Shown piece after piece: positions 1 to 10,860 of a stretch of 64,000 nt of DNA. The first letter of the stretch is position 1; every line of letters starts with the position of its first letter. The notes beneath the pieces were generated by a model that did not search any database, was not told where the DNA came from, and saw only the letters and a program-made list of their open reading frames with translations. Source of the DNA: Platerodrilus igneus. Its lineage: Eukaryota; Arthropoda; Insecta; Coleoptera; Lycidae. The DNA lies in NCBI GenBank assembly GCA_036346225.1, contig JARFIW010001491.1, positions 124,001 to 188,000 of the forward strand, written 5' to 3'. The position numbers and the translations under genes are program-made.

Positions 1-987
1 CTGGTGCAAAGCTAATAAACTATGTTTAAATAATGCTAAAACACAGGATTTGAAATGTAGCTTTGATACACGCCTGGGTATTAACAGTGGATCGGTGAAG
101 TTTTTAGGTACCATCTTAGATGTGAACTTTAATTGGAAGGCTCATACTGAATACATTGCGAATAAACTAAGTAAAGGTCTCTTTATAGTATGTACACTTA
201 ATGGTACAATCTATACCAACATCATGATTAGTGTGTACTATGCTTATATTCATAGTCACCTTGCTTATGGCATTATAATATGGGGTAACAGCACTGCTGC
301 AAATAAACTATTTATCCTACAGAAGAAAGCAGTTAGAATTATTTGCCAAATCTCATCCAAAACTCACTGCAAACCACTGTTTTTAAAACTAGGTATAATG
401 TCACTTCCATCATTGTATGTTTATACTGTTATACTACATATAAAGAAAAATATTACGTCTTTTACCCTAAACACTGATGTACACGATCATGATACCAGAA
501 ACAAACATAATCTTAAGAATGATTGTTATAAGTACAGTAGATCAATGAAAAACTCACTTCCTACAGCAAAAAAACTATTTAATTATTTACCAATTAATAT
601 TAGAAATGCCTTCCGTTAAATTTAAAAAGTATGTTAAAGAATTACTAGTTACAAGCTGCCTGTATGAAATTAATGACTTTTTTAAATTCCCCTTTAGTTT
701 CCAATGTTCTAATTAAATGTAATTAAATGCCTAGAGTGCTTAAATGCTTAACTTTTTAAACTTGTGGCTTTGTGTGACACTTTTATTATATTTTAATATT
801 ATAATAGAAATAATTTGACTTCCTATATGTGAATACATTAGGATCTGTATAGAAATTTTATTAGATTTTAATATTTAATTAGTAATAAGTTGACTTCCTA
901 TGTACTAAAATAGGATTAACGTCACCTTAAAATACTTGGTGAAAACCATGTTGGTGCTTGTAGTAATAAATAAATCAAATAAATAAC
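1..987 (+). mobile_element. LINE-A: 3' fragment of a Jockey/CR1-like non-LTR retrotransposon
   Basis: The window opens inside the reverse transcriptase ORF of a LINE, just downstream of where its YADD/FADD box would be. After the ORF stop at 619 there is about 370 bp of AT-rich 3' UTR. It ends in a short TAAAT-type simple repeat near 970-987, the usual kind of 3' tail for this group. The next element (LINE-B) starts almost directly after it. A related element lies on the reverse strand at 40651-42005. Confidence 0.85.
2..619 (+). pseudogene. Reverse transcriptase C-terminal region, LINE-A (partial)
   Basis: The reading frame is open from base 2, so the TTG at 50 is not a real start. It begins with the WCKANKL-LN-KT block that follows the RT active site in Jockey/CR1-like ORF2 proteins. 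It then has KFLGTILD, a YY-x-YIHSHLAYGIIIWG segment, LQKKAVRIICQ and a late HDHDTRN motif, all characteristic of the thumb/C-terminal domain of this superfamily. The endonuclease and catalytic palm lie outside the window. I cannot judge whether the upstream part is intact; within the window the frame has no break. Confidence 0.88.
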
Positions 988-1115
988 ACCTTTAACCTCT
1001 ATTGGAGCTGATAAGTTTCGAATGTGATAACACCAATAACAATAATACAATTAATAATTCTGGTATGGATGTCAATACTAAATTAGTGCAACTGAAGTCT
1101 AATAATGATAACTAG

Positions 1116-1589
1116 TGTCAAGTTGAAACCCCATTAAATTCTATTACAAATGAAGTCTGGTCTACTGTCCTGCGTAAGAAGACCAAACTTCAGAGAAATA
1201 AAACTTTAGTTGGTTCGGCCATCCCGAAACTTGATTCTGCTGAGGTTCTCACTGGAGTTAAAAAGCGGGCATGGCTTCATATTAGCAGGATTTCCCACAA
1301 ACAAAATGGTGAGCCTCGTTCTGCTCAAGATGTAATTGATTATTTGAAATCTGATTCTATCGACACAGTGTGCTATCGAATAAGCACTTCTAAGGGATCC
1401 AGTAATTTTAAATTAGGGATTCCCCTTAACAAACTAGAGATCTTTATGAGTCCTAATTATTGGCCATGTGATGTCCATGTTCGTGAGTTCATTTTTAAAC
1501 CGTCTACTAAGAAAATTCCCTCTATAAATCTTTCTACCAATGACAATTTTTTAGGCACAACCTCGACGACTGCTCTCAGCACATAGTAA
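1116..1589 (+). pseudogene. LINE-B ORF1, C-terminal part
   Basis: The frame is open from 1116 (a TAG lies at 1113) to the stop after codon 1586. It contains KKRAWLHISRI, FKLGIPLNKLEIFMSP and YWPCDVHVREF. The same blocks occur at the C-terminus of ORF1 at 54315-55070 (WLHLSRV, FKLGIPADIVEKVMSP, YWPCGVMVRFF). I infer that this is the RNA-binding end of a LINE ORF1 protein. The zinc-finger and coiled-coil parts of ORF1 are absent upstream, consistent with 5' truncation. Confidence 0.75.
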
Positions 1590-2365
1590 ATTACGGCACA
1601 GCCAATGTAATCTAAGCAATGAGGAAAGTCTGATCATTTTTTACCAAAATGTTAGAGGTATGAGAACCAAGATCACTGAGGTTCGTCAACAAATGTTGTG
1701 TTCTGATTTTAAGATTTTGGCATTAACAGAAACATGGCTCTCTACAGGTTTCCTGGACTCAGAGTTTTGTGGCTCAAAATATCAAGTTTTTCGATGCGAT
1801 CGCAATTATGATCTAAACAATTGCAGTGGTGTCTTGCTTGCAATAAATAAGTTGCTTATAGCTAAAGAAATTTGTAGAGGCACTGATCCAAATTTTGAGA
1901 TATATGGGTTCATCTAACAGTGTCTAACTATAACTTTGTTCTGGGAGTTGTTTATTTTCCTCCAACCATGGAGGCTGAATTTTACAAAAAGTTTATTAAC
2001 ACATGTGAATCAATCAATAGAAAATATCCAGATACCTACTTTGTCATTAGCGGTGACTTTAACTTTCATGAAATTCTGTGGATTAGGGAAGAAGCTAATT
2101 ATAATCCTAACACACTACCTGCTATGAGAACTGAAATAATAAATGGTATGTTTTTCCTTGAGCTAAATACGGTTTTTACAGCACCTAATAAGTTGCTTGA
2201 CATTTTTTGTAGTGATAGTTTAAACTGTGAAGTGAGCATGTCCAAATGCCCCTTGGTAGGTGTAGATAATTACCATCCGCCATTGGAATTGTATATATCG
2301 CTTTCAAGTCAAGGAGCTAGTGCTTCACTAGATTTCAGGGATAGCACAGGAAGTATTTCTGTTTA
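1582..2365 (+). pseudogene. LINE-B ORF2, AP-endonuclease domain (frameshifted)
   Basis: This is an APE-type endonuclease, which nicks target DNA to prime reverse transcription. Visible motifs are FYQNVRGMRTK (1639 on), LALTETWLS, then after a frame break near 1915 LGVVYFPP, ISGDFNFHEILW (catalytic GDFN) and VDNYHPPLELYI, where the family has the final His. The ORF2 frame begins overlapping the end of ORF1 (from about 1582). The frame switch near 1915-1920 breaks the domain into two ORFs. Confidence 0.82.
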
Positions 2366-4351
2366 ATAAAGCAGATTTTTCCAAATTAAATCAGTATTAT
2401 GATTCACATGATTGGTCTTTCATTACAGAAATAACTGATTTAAATGAAGTCGTTGATCTTTTCTATTTCATTTTGTTTGACGGGATAAACAAACATGTAC
2501 CCAAGAAAACAGTTCATCTGGAAAAATACCCTAGGTGGTACAGTTGGGATCTGAAAAAGCATCTTCGCAAAAAGAATAAACTATATAAAACGTATAAACA
2601 TACACAGTTAGAGTCGGACTATAGGAAATACTCTGAAGCTAGAAGTACTTGTAAGTTGCTCATCGATTTATGCTATATGGAATATATCTCCAATATTGAA
2701 GAGAACATACCAGTTAACATTAAATACTTTTGGGCATTTGTTAAAGCAGTAAAGAGGAAAGGCGGTGTACCTGCAAATATGGAGTATAATAGCACAGTAC
2801 TTGACACACCTCAAAGTATCGCAGAGGCTTTCGCCAGGCATTTTCAGTCTGTTTGTTCTGAACACTCTATGAAGCCAGTGTTGATAAGTTTTCTCTCAAT
2901 CGGTCTGTATCTCTATCTCAACACTGTTTTACATTCGAAAAAATTACTGCTAAAATTAAGACACTAGATAAAAAAAAGCGAGGTGGGCCGGATGGTATTC
3001 CTCCACTTTTACTCGTGAAGTGTAACAGCTCTTTAGCGAAGCCACTGTGCTATCTTTTAAGAAGTCTTTTAGTCTTGGGATTTTTCCTGATTGTTGGAAA
3101 TGTTCAGTTCTGTTCTCAATTTTTAAAAATGGTAACAGACACCAGATAATCAACTACAGAGGTATCTCACTCATGTGCATTATACCCAAATTAATGGAAG
3201 CAATTATAGCTGAAGAGTTACTACAGGTTTTTCGGTTAACCTTTCTACAAGAACAGCACGGATTTATTAAGAGTCGGTCAACGGCTACAAATTTAGCTGT
3301 GTTTCAAGATTTTATAATAAACTAGATGGAAAGTGGCTATCAAGTTGATGTCATATATACAGACTTGGTCAAAGCCTTCGACAGTGTTTGTCATGTTTTG
3401 CTATTAGAAAAATTGGAATATCTTGGTGTATTCGGTAAATACTTATTATGGATTGCTTCATTCCTAACAAACCGACGCCAGTTTGTTCAGTTGGGTAAAT
3501 CGACATCTCAAGAGTTTTATGTTTCCTCTGGTGTGCCACAAGGGTCACACATTGGACCAGTATTATTCTTGTTATTTGTAAATGATGTGGCTTCATGTTT
3601 CACTCACAGTAAATTTCTAATGTACGCTGATGATATAAAATTCTTTGCCTGTATCAAATCCATTGAGGACTGCTCCAAGATCCAAGCTGATTTAAATAAC
3701 TTCTTACAAAACTGTGATAATAATCTACTGAAAGTTAATGAAAGTAAGTGTAAGGTCACGAGATTCACTAAATGTAACAAGCTCATGAAGTTTAATTACA
3801 CCATAACGGGTGTAATCCAAACCGTAGACAGTATTAGTAATTTGGGAGTTATTTTTGACTCAGGTATGACTTTCGCTAAACAAGTGGATAATGTTGTACT
3901 CAAAAGCTACAGGATGTTGGGTTTCCTACGTAGGTACACCATACACTTTAAAAACATTCGTCCAATTATTGTTTTATTCAACAGCTTAGTTCTTAGTGTA
4001 ATAGAGTATAATAGTATTATATGGGCACCGTCCTATAACTGCTATAATTCTAAGTTACAAAGAGTGCAAGACAGTTTTGTTAAATACGTCCTATGGAAAC
4101 ATCACTTTACCTATAAGGAGGTGCCCAGGTCCACTCGTTTGTTGCTGGTAGATATGAAAGATCTCACCTTCAGAAGAAACTTGGCCAAGGCAGTATTTTT
4201 ATATAAATTGGTAAATGGTCTAATCGATTGCTCACCTTTATTGGATATGGTTTTTATCCGTGTCAACAATAAGGCTACACTCAACAGTAATTTTTTGAAG
4301 AACATTCTCACAGAACTAATTATGGATGATCTGTCTTTATCGATCAAATAA
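2358..4351 (+). pseudogene. LINE-B ORF2, reverse transcriptase (frameshifted)
   Basis: The region opens with the linker segment containing YPRWYSWDLKKHLRKKNKLY (2523 on). The fingers/palm follow from about 2950 with KRGGPDGIPPLL and FPDCWKCSVL. The catalytic core is in the 3326-4351 ORF: VIYTDLVKAFDSV (motif A), SSGVPQGSHIGPVLF (motif B), MYADDIKFF (motif C, intact YADD) and the C-terminal SNLGVIFD...EYNSIIWAP. Frame breaks near 2870 and 3050 and a TAG at 3323 interrupt it. The catalytic residues themselves are conserved, so the copy is fairly young. Confidence 0.9.
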
Positions 4352-4572
4352 CAAGAGCATTTAATAAGAGCAATATCAGGGATATTTTTGGTATCACTAC
4401 AACTAGTTTTAGAAATGGAATTTCCTGGTGATTTTTTACATCAATTAAGATAGATTTTTTTTGTTTTTTTGTTTAGTTTTCTGTTCTTTTGTCTATGTAC
4501 ACTTATATTTTTATTGTATTTTGTGCCAATTAGGAGTTTTGTCCTGTAAATGCACTATATAAATAAATATTT

Positions 4573-4884
4573 TTTACGGTAGTTAGACAGGTGAAGGATA
4601 CTCCTACTTAATTAACGCGCACCTGCGTTTAATACCTCGATATTGTTCGATAGACAGTAATCAAGTTCTTTATTTAAAACACATCATTTCCACAAACTTG
4701 TTGGTGTCCCCTTCATACATAATAAGCGCACTTTGTTCAAGACTGGGGCAAATGTATGTTTGTCAGGACACAATATTTTATGGGTTCTTCCACCTCTAGT
4801 TCGTGGGAAGTTATACCTACAATTTTTTATACGTAGTAACAGTAATAATGATGGGAAAAATCTTTCCCTATTTCTCATATTAAA
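4573..4884. other. No gene recognised
   Basis: Short AT-rich stretch between LINE-B and the Penelope-like tail. It may include more upstream Penelope-like sequence, but I see no RT or GIY-YIG motif that I can defend. Confidence 0.4.
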
Positions 4885-5009
4885 ATGAAAGCTTTGTACA
4901 CCACAGGCATCAAAGCTTCAACAAAAATCTCTTGTACAAGAGCTCACATATACAGAAAACTGAAATTAACTAATGTTTGTAGACACCAAGCCAGTACAAT
5001 CGCTCAGCA

Positions 5010-5213
5010 GTGGCTGAACACCAACATGAAACAGGTCATACCATTAACTTTGACAAGACAAAACTAATTGCCAGAATTCCATGTTTCTACAATAGAAAAA
5101 TTAGAGAATCCATAGAAATCAATAAAAATTCTAATAATCTAAACAAGGACGATGGCTACTACCTTTCCCCCCATTTGGAAAACAAGCCTATGTTCACAGC
5201 AGTAGAACCGTGA
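5010..5213 (+). pseudogene. GIY-YIG endonuclease C-terminus of a Penelope-like element
   Basis: The 67-residue open frame holds AEHQHETGHTINFDKTKLIA, RKIRESIEINKN and NKDDGYYLSP, matching the conserved end of PLE endonucleases. The neighbouring frame just upstream (to about 5005) carries the preceding CRHQASTIAQQW block, so a frame break separates them. Without RT or nuclease core this is an inactive remnant. Confidence 0.78.
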
Positions 5214-5471
5214 CGTTCACTGATCCGCTACGACACTCCTCTCTATTCATGATCGCTCATGCATCAAGTTTTCGCCCTATATAAACTACCACTTTCCCTA
5301 CTATCGCCAGTTACTTCGCAATAAGACACTTTTTGGCTTTGAATGAGCTAGTGAGTTTGCTAGTTCAAAAGTAACTCTTCTCTTTACACTTTAACTTGTC
5401 TACTTAATATTATCATTCTTATCTTTATTATTTTTTATATATTTTTATTTTATTACTTATTTCCTTTTCTT

Positions 5472-5490
5472 GTCCTGATGAAGCCCCTTT
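5472..5490 (+). other. Half of a hammerhead ribozyme motif
   Basis: GTCCTGATGAAGCCCCTTT contains the hammerhead core CTGATGA followed by the 5' strand of stem II (AGCCCC). PLE repeat ends are known to carry minimal hammerheads of this form. The matching GGGGC-GAAA strand is not found downstream. The sequence instead passes into LINE-C, so the ribozyme is truncated and could not cleave. Confidence 0.5.
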
Positions 5491-5504
5491 AACCATCTAC
5501 TTTA

Positions 5505-5760
5505 AATATCATTAGATTACTTAGAGCAATTTGCTACACATAACGTTTTAATTATTGGTGATTTTAATGTGCCGCTTTACAGTACAGGCAATGTATTGAA
5601 CACAAAGACCTCCATGTTTTTGAATTTTAAACACTCTACTAACACCTTGCAGTATTACAACGTTTTAAATAAAAATGATAGATTAATCGACTTAGTTTAT
5701 GCAATATAACTGAAGACGAAACACCACTTGTTGCAAAAAACGAACATTGCCCCTCCCCTT
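5505..5760 (+). pseudogene. LINE-C AP-endonuclease fragment
   Basis: A short frame encodes LEQFATHNVLIIGDFNVPLY, with the catalytic GDFN, and then NDRLIDLVYA. This corresponds to the middle of an APE domain. The first half of the domain is missing and a stop follows near 5708, so only a relic remains. Confidence 0.75.
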
Positions 5761-5994
5761 CTATACAACTTAGACTAAAAACCTTTCAATTTAATTTTCC
5801 ATTAAGTTTCACCAAATCCTACAATTTTCGAAGAACCAACTATATACAATTATACAACACCCTCCAAACCATTAGTGGTGTTTTCTGGAAAGTTGCACTA
5901 ATCCTGATCCGCTTGCAATGCCTTCTATTCTAAGCTTTAATCAACATTAGATGAACACGTTCCTATTTATGAAAGCAGGAAACGTCAATTTCCT

Positions 5995-7795
5995 ATGTGG
6001 TACACAAAAGAAACTATTAATGCTATTAGGCAAAAAAATGTCATTCTTTGTAAATACAAACTCCACAGTTCGCACAATCTTCTAATGGAATTTAAAAGAC
6101 TTTGTGTGCTGTCTAAGCCAAATACACAGGCATCTTATAGGCAGTATCTACTACCGGTAGAAAGTTCTCTTAGGGAAAATCCAAAATCATTTTGGGCCTA
6201 TATTCATTCAAAGTTATCCAAAACAGAATTTTTGAATTACCTCAAGCATTTAGAAATCATTTCAGATGCCGTACTCTAATTGTGATTCTTTTGATAATGA
6301 CTATTATATGTTCTAGTCGACAACTTATTACAAATAAGTAAAATCACTTCAGAAATGAAGAATGTATTGGCAAACTCAAGAATAAAGCTACCTCTGGAGT
6401 GGACCAGAACCGGTCATTTATTCTAAAGGACTGTGCCTCTGTTTTTGCCTGCCCTTTGTCTTGCATTTTCAACCTTTCACTTAAAACCGACATCTTTCTA
6501 TCAGTTTGGAAAACCTCTGTAATTTGCCTTATCTTAAAAAAAGGGATCCAAACAATGTTGTCGACTATGGTCCTATATCTATATTATTTAAATTGTGCAA
6601 AAATCTTTGAGTTGGTTCTGCACAACAAAATATTTACTTTTGTTTCACGCTTTATATCACCAAATCAACATGGTTTCTTTAATAAAAGATCAATTACTTC
6701 TAAGCTAGTTCTTATTAGACAATACATCTCTGAGTGCCTGGATGGTAGTGGACAAGTTGACGTTATATATGCAGACATTTCAAAGGCTTTTGATCATTTA
6801 GATCATGCTATTTTAATATTTAAATTAAGGACATATGATTTTTGCAACCTATTCCTTCAGTGGTTTGCTTACTATTTAAAAGAATGCATCCAGTTTGTTA
6901 CTTATAATGGTTATAAATCAGAATCATTCGTTGTCATATCTGGAGTTCTACATGATTCCATTTTGGGATCTTTGTTGTTTATCCTCTTTATAAATGATGT
7001 TTATAAATCTTTAGTATGTTGCAATCTTCTGTATGCTGATGATATCAAACTTTATTCTATTATTCGATCTCAGGACGATCATGTCAATCTGCAGGAGAAC
7101 TCGATCATCTTATTAACTGGTGTCAGACTAACAAGCTTTCTGTTAATGCTGCTAAATGCTATATTGTCATATACACACAGAAACTGCAACTGCATTTATT
7201 CATACGTATTGGGCATCACAAACTAAATAGACCTAGTACAATTAAAGATTTGGGTATTATTTTTGACTTTACCCTCGCTTTTACTATGACATCAATAAAG
7301 TTGTAAGTGCTGTTTGCAAAACTTTAGGCTTTATTATTAGAAATTGCAGAGACTTTTCTAATATAAACACACTGAAAATATTTTATCAAGCTCTTGTTCG
7401 TTCAAAACTAGAATACTGCAGCACTGTCTGGTTGCTAATTTTTGACTGCCATAAGTTATCGCTTGAAAGAGTTCAGCGAAAATTCGTGTTCTTTGAAGCT
7501 GAAGGCCGTTACCCCAATAGAGGCTGTAGTCAAAATTACCTACACAACAGGTTCTTCTTATCTTTCTTGGAGTGCGTAGGATTATGGCTGGCCTAACATT
7601 TTTATACAAGATTATACATGATGATACAGACTCCTCCGAACTTGTCTCTTATATTAAGCATCAAGACAACACAAACTGGTTGCCATTCCATCTACAAGGT
7701 CAAATGCGATGCTAAAAGCCCCAAAATATGTGATGTGTACCCATTACAATAATATTGGTAGTAACTGTGATATATATTTTAACTCTATTGTTAGC
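5995..7795 (+). pseudogene. LINE-C reverse transcriptase (broken)
   Basis: The linker segment opens with MWYTKETINAIRQKNVILCKYK and SLRENPKSFWAYIHSKL. The palm is in the 6399-7226 frame: VDVIYADISKAFDHLDHAIL (motif A), VISGVLHDSILGSLLFILFI (motif B, diverged from GVPQGS), and LLYADDIKLYS (motif C, YADD kept). C-terminal blocks with EYCSTVW and FLYKIIHDDTDSSELVSYI follow to about 7795 in several frames. Motif B has lost the usual PQG, so the enzyme is unlikely to be active even apart from the frame breaks. Confidence 0.85.
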
Positions 7796-7804
7796 GCTCA
7801 ACCC

Positions 7805-8095
7805 TGTTGATGTAGGAAATACCGATGAGGCCGCTAACGAAGCCAGCTCACGCAACACCGCTCAAGGTCGCTTCCTGTCTGATGGAACAACAATTACGCT
7901 GAGGCATTCGTGCAGTCGTAGTTGAGGTCCGCTAGCCTGGGTCACAAAGCTACCTTAATTGTATTTTACAAGTTTTGAGTTATTTTCATTATAAAAGTAT
8001 TAGTAGTAAATGTTCCGTTCTGATACAATTATTAATAAAAGTCAGAAATAGTAGTAACTTTTAAAACTGAATTATTTTATAGCAGAGCTCTAACA
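7805..8095 (+). repeat. Probable 5' LTR of Gypsy-1
   Basis: The segment lies between the end of the LINE-C RT and the PBS-like site. It begins TGTTGATG and ends AACA, fitting TG...CA termini. The downstream LTR is missing, so the limits cannot be confirmed by comparison. Confidence 0.45.
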
Positions 8096-8112
8096 TCAGA
8101 AGTGGGATCTGC
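8096..8112 (+). promoter_or_regulatory. Candidate primer-binding site, tRNA-Leu-like
   Basis: TCAGAAGTGGGATCTG resembles the complement of the 3' part of insect tRNA-Leu (TCAGGAGTGGGATTCG), the primer used by several mdg3/micropia-type elements. It sits directly before the gag leader. Confidence 0.5.
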
Positions 8113-8180
8113 TCACAATCACAAACAATAATGGTGTTTAAAATCTGTTGTAGGTCCTTGTTATTCGTAACTTTCCAAAC

Positions 8181-8720
8181 ATGTCCACGCAGCAATCCGA
8201 TGCAGGGTCGTTCGTTGCCCTTGAACAACTGCTGGGTCGTATTACGAAGGCCAAGACAGCGCCGGAACAGGTAGACCTGCCATTGTTTAAACCTGACGTA
8301 GACGATGGGAATTCTTGGATCGAGATGGTCGAAACAATTAAAAACCAATTTGAGTGGTCTGATATACAGGTATTAACTAGAATAAGGCGATTTCTGACAG
8401 GTGATGCAAAAAATGGGTTTGATAACTGGTTGCCTGATGTAAAAAATTGGGAGACTTTTAAGTGCGAACTTTTAGAGTCTTTCCCGCGTAGAAAAATTTT
8501 AGGACGCTTGCTTTATGAAGCTGCTACATTTGATAGTTCAATGTGTAATACGTATGTAAGTTACGCTCATAAAAAGCTAGCGTTATTGAAAAATCTATGG
8601 GCTAATTGGGAAATTCCAGATTTAATTGAATTAGTTACTTACGGTATTCAAGATCCTAATGTACAAGAAGCAGTTAAAATGTGCGATTTTACTAAATTAT
8701 TGATCTTATTTCTTATTTGA
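8181..8720 (+). pseudogene. Gypsy-1 gag, capsid part
   Basis: The 179-residue frame starts at ATG 8181 (MSTQQSD) and matches a Retrotrans_gag-type capsid: a WIEMVETIKNQF segment, then a WETFKCELLESFP region typical of the conserved gag helix bundle. Near 8710 the frame runs into a stop. The nucleocapsid continues in another frame, pointing to a one-base shift between capsid and zinc knuckles. The protein would assemble the cytoplasmic particle in which the element RNA is copied. Confidence 0.8.
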
Positions 8721-9202
8721 ATGGTGTTATTAAACCTGGTATTTTTGTGCATAAGGTTAATGACTCTCAAATTGCTAAAAGACCACGATTAGATAAAACT
8801 GCAATGTCTAATAATATCAGATGTTTTAAATGTCATCGTTCGGGACATGTTCAACGTAATTGCCGTGCTATTACACACAAAAATAAAGCTCATTGCTCAT
8901 CGTCGAATGGTGTGGTAAATAATAAAAACAATTGTGTTTCCGATTTACCACAAATACAGAATAACAAGTGTGATTTTTGTTATAAGACAGGTCACATAAT
9001 TGAAAATTGCTTTTTAAAAGAATCTATTGATAAAAGACGAAACGTTAATTTTGTTTCCTTTGATAGGTCTATTCCAGTCAAGGTTAAAATCAATAACCAA
9101 ATCTATATGGGGCTCGTTGATACTGGTGCTGACGTATCACTTATATCTGATAAATTTACCAAAGATTTGCCCATAAAATTATTCCACATAATCTTGTTCT
9201 GA
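8717..9202 (+). pseudogene. Gypsy-1 nucleocapsid and protease
   Basis: Two CCHC zinc knuckles are present: CFKCHRSGHVQRNC at about 8821 and CDFCYKTGHIIENC at about 8970, both CX2CX4HX4C. They are followed by an aspartic protease active site, LVDTGADVSLIS, at about 9115. The frame breaks near 9180 in the protease body and resumes in another frame. The knuckles would bind element RNA and the protease would cut the polyprotein. Confidence 0.88.
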
Positions 9203-9276
9203 AAGGTATTGCTGGTAATATTATTTCAAAGTATAAATTTGAAGCAGATGTAGAAATTACGGAAAATCACACAAAG

Positions 9277-10427
9277 TTGGATTTTGTTTTGGTGCCTAGT
9301 GGTAGTTTAGATTACGATGTTATTATTGGATGTAACTTGTTTACAGACATGACCCTGGCAGCGGTGACTGATTATACGGGTACACGTATTATAAATCGTC
9401 AACTACCTGGTATTTTAAGAATTGCTTACGATATTGGTAACCAAATAAATGTTCCTTCAGAGTTCCTCGAACAAATTGAAATGGTACTGCAAAGCTTTTC
9501 TGATATTATTGCTACGGGTTCAGCTGTTCCTGCTGTTAATAATGCTTACTTAGAAATTAAGCTGATCGACAATTTTGTTGTAAATCGACATCCCTATTGT
9601 CTTGCCGCAAGTGAATGCGCCGAAGTGCGCAAAATTATCAGTGATTACTCTCGAATGGCATCATAAGAGAGAGTAGTTCAGCTTACGCTAGCCCTATTTT
9701 ATTAGTAAAAAAGAAAGATTCATCTTATCGTATGTGTGTAGATTACAGGGAACTGAATGCTCACACTATTAAAGATAAATATCCTCTTCCTCGTATCGAT
9801 GACCAGTTGGATCGATTAGGTAGGGGAAAATTCTTTATGTCGCTCGATATGGCTTCTGGTTTTTATCAGATACCAATTCACCCAGATTCAATTAATAAAA
9901 CTGCATTCGTAACGCCTGACGGGCATTATGAATTTTTAAGAGTCGCTTTTGGACTTGCGAATTCCCCGCCAGTTTTTCAGAGAGCTATTAACGACGCACT
10001 AGGTGATTTGAAATATACGTTCGCTGTCGTTTATGTTGATGATGTACTAATCCCGTCAGAAACTGTCGAAGAAGGTTTGGAACGTCTTCAGTTAGTCTTA
10101 AAGTGTTTACGAAGATCCGGTTTTTCTTTGAATATTTCGAAATGCGCTTTTCTTCAGTCCAAGCTTGAATTTCTTGGTAGAGAAATATTTCATGAAGGCG
10201 TCAGGCCGGGAACTAGAAAGGTTAAAGCTTTAACACAAGTTAAGTCACCATGTAATGCAAAACAAGTAAGACAGTTCATGGGTTTGGCCGAGTATTTCCG
10301 AAAATTTGTGCATGATTTTGCTTCTAAAACAGCGTGCATAACCCGACTGACTAAAGATAATGTTTCCTTTGTATGGACTAATGAACACGAAGGTGAAAAA
10401 TTATGTTATTTCGTGCATTACTTCTGA
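9277..10427 (+). pseudogene. Gypsy-1 reverse transcriptase (frameshifted)
   Basis: The protease tail (DYDVIIGCNLF, 9307 on) leads into the RT. After a frame break near 9657 come VKKKDSSYRMCVDYRELN, KYPLPRIDDQLDRL, FFMSLDMASGFYQIPI (motif A), FLRVAFGLANSPPVFQR (motif B) and VVYVDDVLIPS (motif C, YVDD, about 10033). The FLGREIF and FMGLAEYFRKFV blocks of the connection follow. Catalytic Asp residues are intact. Another frame break near 10420 precedes RNase H. Confidence 0.92.
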
Positions 10428-10463
10428 ACCCTTCTTGTAATTTTCGATCCTGATCTACCAACA

Positions 10464-10860
10464 GAATTACATACCGATGCTAGTGCATTAGGTTTTGCGG
10501 GAATATTGTTTCGGAAACATGATGGGCAAAACAGAGTGGTTGAATATTATAGTAAACGTACCACTACGATTGAGACAAAATACCATTCCTACGAGATGGA
10601 AACGTTGACGATAGTGAATTCCTTAAAGCATTTTCGAGTTTATTTAATAGGTGTAAAATTTATTATTGTTACCGATTGCAATTCCGCGAAGGCCACGATG
10701 AATAAAAGAGACTTAGTACCTAGAATTGCTCGTTGATGGGCCTACATGCAAGACTTTGACTATGAAATTGTCTATCGTAAGGGTTCTAGTTTAAGCCATG
10801 TCAGTTACCTAAGCTGCAATCCGGTTAATGTGTCGCGCGTCTCAAAATTAGATTCTTAGT
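10464..10860 (+). pseudogene. Gypsy-1 RNase H
   Basis: ELHTDASALGFAGILF holds the first catalytic Asp. YHSYEMETLTIVNSLKHFR holds the catalytic Glu and FIIVTDCNSAK the next Asp. The VPRIAR-WAYMQDF tail follows across an in-frame TGA at 10735. The domain removes the RNA strand during reverse transcription. Confidence 0.88.

Larger units (their letters stand above)
1010..4572 (+). mobile_element. LINE-B: CR1-like non-LTR retrotransposon, 5'-truncated
   Basis: It carries the C-terminal part of ORF1, then ORF2 with AP-endonuclease and reverse transcriptase. The 3' end is at an ATAAATAAAT-type tail near 4558-4572. It belongs to the same family as the reverse-strand element at 51284-55790, which keeps a PHD-like ORF1 N-terminus that is missing here. 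The left edge is placed just after the LINE-A tail and is approximate. Several frameshifts and stops break ORF2, so this copy is not autonomous as read. Confidence 0.88.
4885..5490 (+). mobile_element. Penelope-like element (PLE), 3' fragment
   Basis: This is the C-terminal end of the PLE polyprotein plus its 3' flank. The coding part is spread over two frames. TSCTRAHIYRKLKL and CRHQASTIAQQW come first, then AEHQHETGHTINFDK, RKIRESIEI and NLNKDDGYYLSPHLE. In PLEs these blocks follow the GIY-YIG core: AEH..tGH.I.F, R.irEaiEI, and N.DDG..LS. The catalytic GIY-YIG motif and the RT are absent. The fragment appears to end at 5490, where a half-hammerhead motif abuts the next LINE. Confidence 0.75.
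5490..7804 (+). mobile_element. LINE-C: Jockey-like non-LTR retrotransposon fragment
   Basis: It is 5'-truncated inside the endonuclease and cut at its 3' side by the LTR of Gypsy-1 at 7805. It includes the end of the APE domain, the linker, RT and most of the RT C-terminal domain, with many stops and frameshifts. No 3' UTR or tail is present before the Gypsy LTR, consistent with the Gypsy having inserted into it. Confidence 0.82.

Noticed and set aside
4684..4878. Reverse-strand 64-codon ORF
   Set aside because: No family resemblance, and it lies next to a plus-strand Penelope remnant; likely chance.
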